Positions 17,763-26,608 of a stretch of 64,000 nucleotides of DNA are shown in pieces (position 1 is the stretch's first letter; the number at the start of each line of letters is the position of its first letter). The stretch covers positions 55,687 through 119,686 of the forward strand of contig CAYQXY010000010.1 of the NCBI GenBank assembly GCA_964421595.1. The letters are read 5' to 3'. Made by a program: the position numbers and the translations under genes. Source of the DNA: PXAP01 sp964421595. GTDB taxonomy: Bacteria > Bacteroidota > Bacteroidia > Bacteroidales > PUMT01. The notes beneath the pieces were generated by a model. That model was given only the letters and a program-made list of their open reading frames with translations, was not told where the DNA came from and searched no databases.

Positions 17763-19506
17763 TTTTAATAACAACTCCGAAAAATCTTTATCCGAAAAAT
17801 GGATGAAGGCAGCAGTCATAGGAAGTTTATGGGCTGTAGTGGAGATAATTCCGGGAAGCCTGCTCCATAATCTGAAAATACCATTTGCCGGCAGTATATT
17901 ATCATTTATAACCGTCTACCTTGTAATATCATATTTTCAAATCTGGAAAGAGAATGGCATCATATGGAGGGCCGGAATTATCTGTGCGCTGATGAAATCT
18001 ATCTCGCCAAGTGCTGTTATCCTCGGTCCAATGCTTGGAATTTTGTCTGAAGCCTTCATACTCGAATTGGTTATCCGAATAATTGGCAAAAATCTCGCAG
18101 CCTTTATTATTGGTGGTGCCCTGGCGGTTTTCAGTGCCCTGGTCCAGAAAGCCTTCACCCTTCTTATTCTTTATGGTGGTGATATAATCCCGGTACTGGA
18201 AAATATGTATCTTTTTTCTGCGCGACAACTCAGAATGGACTATTTACAACCATCACATTTACTGATTCTTATCTCAGCAATATACCTTACGAGTGGAGCA
18301 CTGGCGGGGTTAATGGGTTATATGGCGGGAAGAAAGTATATAACAAGCAGAAAAGTAAATAATACTGAAATCCACCTAAACTCAAAGGCAAAAAACGATT
18401 TATTTGAATTTGCTGATAAGAAAAAATATTCTTTACTTCTATTGATAATCATTTTCCTTTTTCTTGTTGGGGGAATGGTTTTGATAACACATATGTCTTT
18501 AATCTGGTCAGCACTTTTTACAGCTTTATTCACTGGATTTATGCTGATGCGCTACAGACATCGTCTTGGTTATTTTAAGAAACCCGGACTATGGTGGCAG
18601 GTTCTTTTTATACTGCTTTTTTCTTCGGCTTTTCACAATGAATTTTCTCCGGGAAGGGGGCTGGAGGCTGAAGGTTTACTTGTCGGGGTCAGAATGGTAC
18701 TGAGGGTATTTATCCTGCTCTCAGGGTTTGCGGCCATTAGCGTCGAACTGAAAAACCCTCTGGTTAAAAGCATATTGTATACCAGGGGTTTAAAGAATCT
18801 GTATCAATCACTGGAATTGGCATTTTCAGCATTACCCGGACTGATGGAGGCATTCTCAGTCCAGGCAAAGGAGATCAAGGGATTCAGAAAACTGACAGAA
18901 ACAATGCTGGCCAGTTCTCAATCCCTGCTTGACAGATTTACTGACTATGGAAAGAACCGCCCTGTTGTTTTCATTATTTGTGGAAGAGTAAATGGAGGAA
19001 AAACCACTCTGGTGAGAAAAATAGTATCAGAATTGCAAAACGACGGACTGCATATTAAGGGTATTTTCTCACCTGGAAATACAAATGACTCAAGTCGAAA
19101 TGCATATTATGTTGAAGATATCTCATCCCACAAAAGGAAGCTGTTATGCTCTGAAAAAAATTTGCAGAATGCTTTTAGACAAGGAAGGTATTATTTCTCT
19201 GCAGAAGGTTTACTTTATGGCAATAAAATCTTGACTGAAAGCATTACAAAACCGGTTGACCTGATAGTTACAGATGAATTGGGCCCGCTGGAGATTAATG
19301 ATAAAGGCTGGGCCCCTGCTTTAAATATGTTGTTAACATCTGGCAAGGTACCCCATATGTGGGTTGTCAGGGAAAGTCATGTAAATACTATGATCAGAAA
19401 ATGGAATGTTGGAAAAGTATTTGTCTTTCATATTAATAAAGATACCCTCCCTGAGATCATCAACACTATTAGAAATATCCTGAAAAACAAATCATTAGAA
19501 GCATGA
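17746..19506 (+). CDS. Membrane protein fused to a THEP1-like NTPase
   Basis: Polypeptide of 586 residues with three parts. Residues 20-195 form about six helices, resembling an ECF-transporter substrate-binding (S) component. Residues 228-375 form another membrane part resembling a CbiQ-type T component, ending in a cytoplasmic segment AFSVQAKEIKGF that recalls the ARG coupling helix. Residues 405-586 are a soluble P-loop domain with Walker A GRVNGGKTT (413-421) and Walker B DLIVTDELGPLE (505-516), the pattern of THEP1/NTPase_1 nucleoside-triphosphatases. There is no ABC signature. The start ATG overlaps the porin gene by 17 bases. The NTPase part is confident, the membrane homologies are tentative; together they suggest an energised transporter in a single chain. 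Confidence 0.72.
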   Translation: MLYSANFNNNSEKSLSEKWMKAAVIGSLWAVVEIIPGSLLHNLKIPFAGSILSFITVYLVISYFQIWKENGIIWRAGIICALMKSISPSAVILGPMLGILSEAFILELVIRIIGKNLAAFIIGGALAVFSALVQKAFTLLILYGGDIIPVLENMYLFSARQLRMDYLQPSHLLILISAIYLTSGALAGLMGYMAGRKYITSRKVNNTEIHLNSKAKNDLFEFADKKKYSLLLLIIIFLFLVGGMVLITHMSLIWSALFTALFTGFMLMRYRHRLGYFKKPGLWWQVLFILLFSSAFHNEFSPGRGLEAEGLLVGVRMVLRVFILLSGFAAISVELKNPLVKSILYTRGLKNLYQSLELAFSALPGLMEAFSVQAKEIKGFRKLTETMLASSQSLLDRFTDYGKNRPVVFIICGRVNGGKTTLVRKIVSELQNDGLHIKGIFSPGNTNDSSRNAYYVEDISSHKRKLLCSEKNLQNAFRQGRYYFSAEGLLYGNKILTESITKPVDLIVTDELGPLEINDKGWAPALNMLLTSGKVPHMWVVRESHVNTMIRKWNVGKVFVFHINKDTLPEIINTIRNILKNKSLEA

Positions 19507-19568
19507 ATTTATACTAAAACCAGAAATTCTGCGTATTATCTTAATAATGTTCAGAAAAAACTTTTATT

Positions 19569-19856
19569 ATGCGCATCAATATTACAGAAAGAGCAATTGA
19601 ACAGTTCATGCTAATTTTACATCAAAGCACTGAACCGGAAAGCGGAATCCGCATTTCCGCCACCCAAAGTAAGTGTGGTAATCCTTTAAGAATGGATATT
19701 GAAGAAGAATCATACTACGGTGATAATGTAAAAATGTTAAACGGCATTAATTTTTTCATAGAGAAAGAAGCTGAAAGATTTCTAAGGCTTGTAACCATAG
19801 ATTTTACAGGAATAAATTTTAAAATTGAGGGAATTCCGGAAAGGAATTGGTCATAA
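19569..19856 (+). CDS. Degenerate HesB/IscA-fold protein
   Basis: Cytoplasmic protein of 95 residues with the HesB/IscA layout: ITERAIEQFMLIL helix, IRISATQSKCG strand, LNGINFFIEKEAERFL and VTIDFTGINFKI. IscA-type scaffolds carry three cysteines (one in GGCSG, two in a C-terminal CGCG). Here only the KCGNPL cysteine remains and the protein stops before the CxC tail, so it is unlikely to hold an iron-sulfur cluster in the usual way. It follows the transporter-like gene by 62 bases in the same direction and may be part of that unit. Confidence 0.7.
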   Translation: MRINITERAIEQFMLILHQSTEPESGIRISATQSKCGNPLRMDIEEESYYGDNVKMLNGINFFIEKEAERFLRLVTIDFTGINFKIEGIPERNWS

Positions 19857-19858
19857 GA

Positions 19859-22558
19859 TCAACTCCTCTTTTTCCGGAATCTTTCGATCAGCCATTTCTC
19901 CCCTTCAACAATTAAGAAAACTGACAATCCCGCTCCTATTGTATATAACCAATAGATCCTGTCAATGGGTGTTGTTCCAAAAAAACTGTTCATAAAAGGA
20001 GCATAAACAAATACCATCTGCAACAGAATCAATACACCTACTGCTATAAAGACATATTTATTATTAAAAAATCCTTTACCGAGGCTTGGAAGCCTTATCT
20101 TACGACAATTGAACAAATAGAACAACTGTCCCCCAACTAGAGTATTTACAGCGACAGTCCTTGCCGTACTTTCATCCATTCCTCCAGAAAGAAGGTGATT
20201 GAACATTAACAATGTAAGTCCGCCTATGAGCACTGATACGAAAGCTATTCTCCAAATAAACAATTTTCCGAGTATAGGTTCTCCCGGCCCCCTGGGGGGG
20301 CGCTCCATAAGACTTTCCTCCATAGGTTCAACGGCAATAGCCAGAGCCAGGGTAACGGCAGTGACCATGTTAACCCAAAGGATCTGGGCCGGAGTGATGG
20401 GCATGACAATACCAAGTATTATAGCCGAAATAAGTACCAGGGCTTCGGCACCATTGGTCGGGAGAATAAACAGAAGTGCCTTTCGTATATTGTCATATAC
20501 CGTTCTCCCTTCTTCGATGGCATAGACTATGGTCGCAAAATTATCGTCGGTAAGAACCATTTCGGAAGCATCCTTGGATACCTCAGTCCCTTTAATACCC
20601 ATAGCAATACCGATGTTTGATTTTTTCAGCGCAGGTGCATCATTGACACCATCACCGGTCATTGCTACCAGCTTTCCATTATCCTGCAAGGCAGTTACAA
20701 GCTTCAACTTGTGCTCAGGGCTGGTACGCGCATATACATCATAATCATTAACAACTTTTTGGAACTGATCATCACTCATTTTTTCGAGCTCCTGACCAGT
20801 CATTACTTTTTCACCATCACCTATTCCTATTTGTTTCCCTATAGTCACGGCGGTCATTGCATGATCGCCGGTAATCATTTTAACAGTTATCCCGGCACTT
20901 TTACATTCTTCAATTGCCTTAATCACTTCGTCCCGGGGAGGATCAATAATACCAGCCAGGCCAATAAAAACTATGTCACCAGTCAGATCATCCTTACTGA
21001 TACCACTAACCGAACTGTCCATTTTTTTAAAAGCAGTACCCAAAATCCTTTCACCTTTTTCAGCAACTTCATTTATTTTACTTTTCCAGAATTCACTGTC
21101 AATTTTTACAGCACCTTCTTCAGTATATTGCATGGTACACATATCAATTAACCTTTCAGGTGCACCGGTGATATATACATATACATCACTGTCAACTTTA
21201 TTCAGAGTGGCCATGTACTTGTGTTCCGATTCGAAAGGAATTGAGTCAATGCGTTTGGGTTTAAAATCTTTTAAACCTGCTTTATAGCTTAATGTGAGCA
21301 AGGCTCCCTCTGTTGGTGTCCCTGTTAACTTCCACCGGCCTTTTTTGGTTTTACTGATCTCTGAATTATTACTTACTCTTACCGACCTGAGGAACTGCAA
21401 TAATACTTTATCGTCTTCGGGTACTATTTTGTTGCCATTTTCAAGAATATCTCCTACAGGCTCATAACCTGTACCTTCTATGGTATATTCCTTTTCTGCG
21501 GTAATTATAGATTTGGCAGTCATTTCATTCCTGGTAAGGGTGCCTGTTTTATCTGAGCAGATCACATTAATCGACCCCAGGGTTTCAACCGAGGGAAGAC
21601 GGCGGATAATGGCATTCCTTGAAGCCATACGCTGCACACCGATTGCCAGAGTTATTGTCATAATTGCAGGCAGTCCTTCAGGAATAGAAGCAACTATTAA
21701 TCCTATCGATGCAAGAAATAATTCATCGATGGAATAATCGCGGAAAAAATATCCAAATGCAAAAAAGGCACCTGAAAAAATAAGGATTATAAACGAAAGC
21801 CATTTACCGAATTTCTCAATCTGCTGCAGTAAAGGTGTGGTAATATCCTCGACATCCGAAAGCATCTGATTAATTTTCCCAAGTTCGGTATTTATTCCAG
21901 TAGATACCACAACACCTGTTGCACTTCCATAAGTTACAAGTGTCCCGGAAAAGCTCATACTGGTCTGGTCTCCAATTACCGATTCTTCCGGCACAGGGCT
22001 GGTGTTTTTTTCAACAGGGACTGACTCGCCCGTAAGCGGCGACTCTTCAATACTAAAGTCCCTGGATTTGAAAAGACGGATATCAGCCGGGACCTTGTCT
22101 CCAGACTTAAGCAGAACAATATCCCCCGGTACAAGATCCTCTGCATTTATAGTCTTCTTCTTTCCATCTCTTTTCACAACAGCATTGAGTGAAAGCATTT
22201 TCCTGATACCTTCCAGTGCTTTTTCTGCCTTGCCCTCCTGAATGAATCCAATCAGAGCATTAACGACAATTACTGCCACAATGACCCAAGTGTCGATCCA
22301 GTGGCCCAGAAAAGCTGTAATAATAGCAGCTGCCATCAAGACATAGATCAATACATTATGAAATTGCATCAGCAACCTTACCCATGCACTCCGTGCTTTA
22401 CCGGCCGGGATTTCATTTTTGCCATATTTCTCAAGCCTCTTTGAAACTTCTGAAAGATCGAGTCCTTTTTTTCTGTCTGTCTGCAATTTAGTCAAAACAT
22501 CTTCTGCTTCAACAGCATGCCATTTCTCATTGGAAACCTCATCTGTATGATCTGTCAT
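19859..22558 (-). CDS. P2-type cation-transporting ATPase
   Basis: Ion pump of 899 residues. N-terminal cation-ATPase domain with WHAVEAEDVLTKL, actuator motif LTGES (175-179), TM4 PEGLP (293-297), phosphorylation motif DKTGTLT with Asp336, nucleotide-binding KGERIL, hinge TGDGVND (634-640) and six C-terminal helices. It is closest in pattern to P2A (SERCA/PacL-like) pumps. TM5 keeps NGAE, but TM6 reads NMVTAVTLALA where SERCA has NLVTDG, so the TM6 ion-binding Asp is replaced by Ala. The ion, Ca2+ or Na+ or another, is therefore open. It lies 5 bases downstream of the YyaL-type gene and is likely co-transcribed with it. Confidence 0.93.
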   Translation of the reverse strand: MTDHTDEVSNEKWHAVEAEDVLTKLQTDRKKGLDLSEVSKRLEKYGKNEIPAGKARSAWVRLLMQFHNVLIYVLMAAAIITAFLGHWIDTWVIVAVIVVNALIGFIQEGKAEKALEGIRKMLSLNAVVKRDGKKKTINAEDLVPGDIVLLKSGDKVPADIRLFKSRDFSIEESPLTGESVPVEKNTSPVPEESVIGDQTSMSFSGTLVTYGSATGVVVSTGINTELGKINQMLSDVEDITTPLLQQIEKFGKWLSFIILIFSGAFFAFGYFFRDYSIDELFLASIGLIVASIPEGLPAIMTITLAIGVQRMASRNAIIRRLPSVETLGSINVICSDKTGTLTRNEMTAKSIITAEKEYTIEGTGYEPVGDILENGNKIVPEDDKVLLQFLRSVRVSNNSEISKTKKGRWKLTGTPTEGALLTLSYKAGLKDFKPKRIDSIPFESEHKYMATLNKVDSDVYVYITGAPERLIDMCTMQYTEEGAVKIDSEFWKSKINEVAEKGERILGTAFKKMDSSVSGISKDDLTGDIVFIGLAGIIDPPRDEVIKAIEECKSAGITVKMITGDHAMTAVTIGKQIGIGDGEKVMTGQELEKMSDDQFQKVVNDYDVYARTSPEHKLKLVTALQDNGKLVAMTGDGVNDAPALKKSNIGIAMGIKGTEVSKDASEMVLTDDNFATIVYAIEEGRTVYDNIRKALLFILPTNGAEALVLISAIILGIVMPITPAQILWVNMVTAVTLALAIAVEPMEESLMERPPRGPGEPILGKLFIWRIAFVSVLIGGLTLLMFNHLLSGGMDESTARTVAVNTLVGGQLFYLFNCRKIRLPSLGKGFFNNKYVFIAVGVLILLQMVFVYAPFMNSFFGTTPIDRIYWLYTIGAGLSVFLIVEGEKWLIERFRKKRS

Positions 22559-22563
22559 GTAGT

Positions 22564-24606
22564 TTATAGATTATTGTTAGGAATAATTTGGCTCAGTGCT
22601 TCTTCAATATTTTTAACAGGCAACCTGCATTGCCCCATTGAACAAACATAGTACCAGGTTTCATAATCCTTGCAGCGGTTCCGGAAAACCGGTATTTCAC
22701 TGTTTTTTCCTCTTGTGCCGGCAATTGCTGTTCCGGGCAGAAAATTCTTTTTTACTTCCTTTATACTCTGTTCTGCTTCAGTACCACATACAACAAAAAT
22801 ATAAAACGGGTAAACATGATGAAGCATTAACCGGGCCCAATTTGAGAATCCGGGACTGTAACGGAACATCTGCGAACCAATATCTCCTGTCATACCCGAA
22901 GCCCGGCGGGCCCAGTCCATTTCTTCAAAATATCCGGACATGTAAAACAGATTCATTGCCATTACACTGTTGGAAGAGGGAATAACATTGTCGTGTATCT
23001 CGTAAAACTCAGCTTTTAATTTCTCCCCATTGTTTGAAGAAAACGGGAAGAGTCTCGTATTTTCTGAAGTAAAGTTGTTGATTACAAATTCTGTAAGTCT
23101 CCTTGCACAATTAAGGTATCCTGATTCCTGAGTAACTTCAAATAAATTTAATAGTGACTTAATAAATAGTGCATAATCTTCAAGGAAACCATCAATCAGT
23201 GGTTCCTTTCCACTTATCGTGCGAAAGATCTTTCCTTCATCTGTTACTGAGTGCCTGATAATAAAATCAGCTGCCCGTTTTGCTTTTATAAGATATGAAG
23301 CTTCTCCAAATGCGGCATATGCCTCAGTCAATCCGCTAATCATCAAAGCATTCCATGACGCTATAGTTTTGTTGTCAAGTCCGGGGCGCACCCGCTGCGA
23401 GCGCGACTCAAGTAATTTCTGATTGGACCTTGATATTAAACTTCTGAGATCTTCGATGGACATCTCCCACTTCCTGGAAAAATCCTCATCCGATTCAATC
23501 CGCAACAGGATGTTATTTCCGTTCTCCCAGTATCCTTGTTTGCCAACCTGATAATAGTCCTTTATAACAGGAGCATCATTTCCCAATACCAGGTCGATTT
23601 CACTTTCCTTCCAGACATAGAATTTACCCTCCTCTCCTTCACTGTCAGCATCAAGCGCTGAATAGAATATGCCATCAGGTGAGGTAAGTTCCCTTTCGAT
23701 AAAATCTATTGTTTGGTAAACTACATTTTTGAAAAGAGGTGTTTTCAATAATGAATATGCCCTTGAGTATACCGAAACTAACTGACCGTTATCATAAAGC
23801 ATTTTTTCGAAATGAGGAACTTTCCATAATTCATCAGTAGAATATCTGGAGAATCCCCCTCCTGCCTGGTCATAAATCCCCCCCATTGCCATTTTTCGGA
23901 GACTGACTTCTGCCTGATCAATGGCAGAAACCTCACCTGTATGGTAATAGTAATTAAGCAGAAATTCAATATTAACGGGCACTGGAAATTTTGGGGCATT
24001 GACTGTTCCTCCACCTGTTTTGTCCATATGCTCCATCAGGGAATTAAAAAAACGCCTGGTATCTTGCTCATCAAATGCTGAGCCTGTCTTTGCTGAACTT
24101 ATGAAATTTGAATCGGCAATGCCCCGGGTCAGCTTTTCTGCCTGCTCAATCAGGTCTTTTCTCTGTTTTTTATATATATCCGAAACCTGGCGCAAAATGC
24201 TTTTCCACTGATCTGCCGGAAAATATGTTCCACCCCAGAAAGGACGTGTATCTGGCAAGGCAAAACAGTTCAGTGGCCACCCACCCTGCCGGGTCATCAA
24301 TTGAACGGCCGACATATACATATGGTCAATATCAGGCCGTTCCTCCCTGTCTACCTTGATGCAGATAAACTCCCGGTTCATAATTTCTGCAATTTCAGCA
24401 TCTTCGAAGCTTTCTTTTTCCATAACATGACACCAGTGGCATGCAGAATAGCCAATGCTCACAAGTATTGGTTTATCTTCATTTACAGCTCTTTTAAGCG
24501 CATCTTCTCCCCAGGGATACCAGTCAACCGGGTTATACAGGTGCTGCAAAAGATAAGGACTTAACTGGCCATTAAGATGATTGGGCATACGGTCATTTTT
24601 TTTCAT
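22564..24606 (-). CDS. YyaL/SPATA20-type thioredoxin-domain protein (DUF255)
   Basis: Protein of 680 residues from ATG 24606 (MKKNDRMPNHL). An N-terminal thioredoxin-like DUF255 domain has SPYLLQHLYNPVDWYPWG and the CHWC motif at about 56-59. An (alpha/alpha)6 glycosidase-like toroid fills the rest (GGIYDQAGGGFSRYSTD, PHFEKMLYDNGQL, ALDADSEGEEGKFYVW). The family is widespread and biochemically uncharacterised. A further in-frame ATG at 24588 (MPNHLNG) is also possible. The downstream P-type ATPase starts 5 bases later. Confidence 0.93.
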   Translation of the reverse strand: MKKNDRMPNHLNGQLSPYLLQHLYNPVDWYPWGEDALKRAVNEDKPILVSIGYSACHWCHVMEKESFEDAEIAEIMNREFICIKVDREERPDIDHMYMSAVQLMTRQGGWPLNCFALPDTRPFWGGTYFPADQWKSILRQVSDIYKKQRKDLIEQAEKLTRGIADSNFISSAKTGSAFDEQDTRRFFNSLMEHMDKTGGGTVNAPKFPVPVNIEFLLNYYYHTGEVSAIDQAEVSLRKMAMGGIYDQAGGGFSRYSTDELWKVPHFEKMLYDNGQLVSVYSRAYSLLKTPLFKNVVYQTIDFIERELTSPDGIFYSALDADSEGEEGKFYVWKESEIDLVLGNDAPVIKDYYQVGKQGYWENGNNILLRIESDEDFSRKWEMSIEDLRSLISRSNQKLLESRSQRVRPGLDNKTIASWNALMISGLTEAYAAFGEASYLIKAKRAADFIIRHSVTDEGKIFRTISGKEPLIDGFLEDYALFIKSLLNLFEVTQESGYLNCARRLTEFVINNFTSENTRLFPFSSNNGEKLKAEFYEIHDNVIPSSNSVMAMNLFYMSGYFEEMDWARRASGMTGDIGSQMFRYSPGFSNWARLMLHHVYPFYIFVVCGTEAEQSIKEVKKNFLPGTAIAGTRGKNSEIPVFRNRCKDYETWYYVCSMGQCRLPVKNIEEALSQIIPNNNL

Positions 24607-24761
24607 AGGCCGGCAGGATCTGGTACTCAGACGATATTGTTTTCTCAATAAAAAACAACAGGCTATTGATGTTGTTCAAAATCAGGTATAAATTATTCTG
24701 GCTTGATCACTCCTGAATAGAGAAACATGTTTTTACCGTCCAGTTTATTAAACATTAAAGT

Positions 24762-25166
24762 ATGCAGGTTGTTAATATTTTAGTCGTGTCAGATTGATGG
24801 AGAATGAGTATAATGGTTCATACAATAAAACCATCTGGCCACTTTTTCACTATTTTCCTGGTTATGCTGTCTTTGACAAGGAATTCTGGGATGATTACAA
24901 AAAGGTAAACACGATATTCCGCGATGAACTGCTTAAGATAATCCGGAAAGATGATATTGTATGGATCCACGATTATCATCTGATTCTCCTGCCACAACTA
25001 CTCAGGGAAAAAGTAAATTGGAAAGACACGGACTGATGCAAGGTATATAATTGAAGATCAGGATGAGTTTAAAAATCTGCTTAATGAATTAAAAAGTACA
25101 GAGGTTTGGTTTAAATGTTTAAGTGATTCCAGAAAAAAACTGATTACTAACCTAAAATACATCGTT
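24762..25166 (+). pseudogene. Collapsed trehalose-6-phosphate synthase/phosphatase gene
   Basis: Remnant of a bifunctional OtsA-OtsB-type gene. A possible original start at 24762 reads MQVVNILVVSD, like the N-terminus of TPS. A second piece in another frame (24797-25013) reads NGSYNKTIWPLFHYFPGYAVF and DIVWIHDYHLILLPQLLREKV, unmistakable GT20 sequence. From 25017, again shifted in frame, IGKTRTDARYIIEDQDEFKNLL matches the C-terminal end of trehalose-phosphate phosphatases. Most of the roughly 700-codon gene is missing between the second and third pieces, so at least two deletions have occurred. The first piece is tentative; the other two are strong. Confidence 0.85.
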
Positions 25167-26024
25167 GTGAAAGAACTACTGGTTTATGCAGCTTCGCCTG
25201 CCAAAGATCAATTATTCCTATCTTTTGCTGCACATATTGCAAGAGATCTGGATGCAACTGTCAGATACCTTAATATTGTTACTCCTGCAGAATACCCTGC
25301 AGGTATTTCCGTAAATCCCGGTGCTGCGGCTCAAAGCCATCAGAACTCCATTGAGTTAAAGGAAAAAGCCGGGCATCATCTTGAACTTCAGATAAAGAAA
25401 CTCAATGCTTCTGATCCTGACCTTCCCTTGCTGGAATACAGTATTGAGACTGGCAACCCTCCTGATATCTTTCATGAATATGCTAAAAACAAAAGAGTTT
25501 GTGCCATCATGTTAAGTGGACCAAAAGATAAATCCTCTTTTTTGGATGATTCGTCTAATATTAATATCCTGAGAAAGGTAAAATGCCCTGTATGGATCAT
25601 CCCTAAAGGCATAACCTATAAGCCTTTTTCTGAAATTCTGTATGCCACAGATTATCATGACGAGGATTTGCCTAATCTAAAGCACCTTGCCAGGTTTGCA
25701 TCAAGGTTTCCGGCAGCTATTACTGCCGTTCATATTACCAGAGATGATAATTTTCAGGAAAAAATTAAAGGTGAAGGATTTATTAATATGATTAAAAAAG
25801 AGACTGGTTATGAGATGATTTCGATGAAGGTACTGCCCGAAACAGGGAGCGAGCCCCTTGTCACAGAACTTCACAATTTCGCATTAATGATGGATGCAGA
25901 CCTTATTGTACTATTAAGGGAGAACCGCAAGTTCACCGACAGGCTCATTCATGGCAGCCGATCCGAAAAAATTGCAAGGGAGACCCAGCTTCCTGTCCTT
26001 ATTTTCAATGCAGAAAGGAAGTAA
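25167..26024 (+). CDS. Universal stress protein with two UspA domains
   Basis: Tandem UspA protein of 285 residues, domain 1 about 1-148 and domain 2 about 150-285. Domain 2 keeps a recognisable ligand loop near LIHGSRSEKIARETQLPVLIF, the G-x9-G-[ST]-like end of the ATP-binding motif. Domain 1 is more divergent (MLSGPKDKS). Start by GTG at 25167. The frame is open upstream into the trehalose-phosphatase remnant with no stop for about 50 codons, so this reading frame is now fused to foreign coding sequence. No ATG is available, and initiation at the GTG is inferred from the domain boundary. Confidence 0.85.
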   Translation: MKELLVYAASPAKDQLFLSFAAHIARDLDATVRYLNIVTPAEYPAGISVNPGAAAQSHQNSIELKEKAGHHLELQIKKLNASDPDLPLLEYSIETGNPPDIFHEYAKNKRVCAIMLSGPKDKSSFLDDSSNINILRKVKCPVWIIPKGITYKPFSEILYATDYHDEDLPNLKHLARFASRFPAAITAVHITRDDNFQEKIKGEGFINMIKKETGYEMISMKVLPETGSEPLVTELHNFALMMDADLIVLLRENRKFTDRLIHGSRSEKIARETQLPVLIFNAERK

Positions 26025-26247
26025 AAGATTGTTTGGTCCTGATTAGGTTCCTGCACAATGGTTTGATAATTGAATAATGCATGGGATGCGTTTCCATGAA
26101 AGAATATTTTTAAGAAATACTGAGTACATTTTTGAACAAATCGGGTAAAAAATACTTTTAATAAGTGACAGCCTTGATTGACAAACATAAATTAAGGAGT
26201 TATTTGTCTGCGTATTTTAATTTTAAATAATTTATAATCATACAGAT

Positions 26248-26553
26248 ATGAGTATTAAAAAAAAGTATTTAACCGATAAGGAAAAATGCAAGGTAACATT
26301 TTCATTACCCGCGGAACTGGCTGAAAACGCAAAGTCAGCCAAAGTCGTAGGCGAGTTTAACAACTGGGGTCCGGAAGGAAGTCCAATGAAGAAAAGAAGC
26401 GGAAAATTCAATCTTACACTGGAACTCGAAAGCAATAAGGAATATCAGTTCAGATATCTTATAGATGGTGAAAGATGGGCAGCAGATCCGGAAGCAGATG
26501 ACCAGGCACCTTCTCCATTTGAAAATGAGTACAATTCAGTTGTAAGGGTTTGA
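26248..26553 (+). CDS. Stand-alone CBM48 / isoamylase early-set domain protein
   Basis: Protein of 101 residues that is almost entirely one AMPK-glycogen-binding/isoamylase N-terminal immunoglobulin-like domain: KVTFSLPAELAENAKSAKVVGEFNNWGPEGSPMKKR, then YQFRYLIDGERWAADPEAD and a final NSVVRV strand. It has no catalytic domain. Family knowledge says the domain binds alpha-glucan or related carbohydrate. Its place next to a trehalose-gene remnant and a stress protein suggests a former storage-sugar/stress locus. Partner unknown. Confidence 0.9.
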   Translation: MSIKKKYLTDKEKCKVTFSLPAELAENAKSAKVVGEFNNWGPEGSPMKKRSGKFNLTLELESNKEYQFRYLIDGERWAADPEADDQAPSPFENEYNSVVRV

Positions 26554-26608
26554 CAGGGTTAATTATCCAGATAAGCAACTCTTATACTGGTAAACAAGTA
26601 AAAACTTT

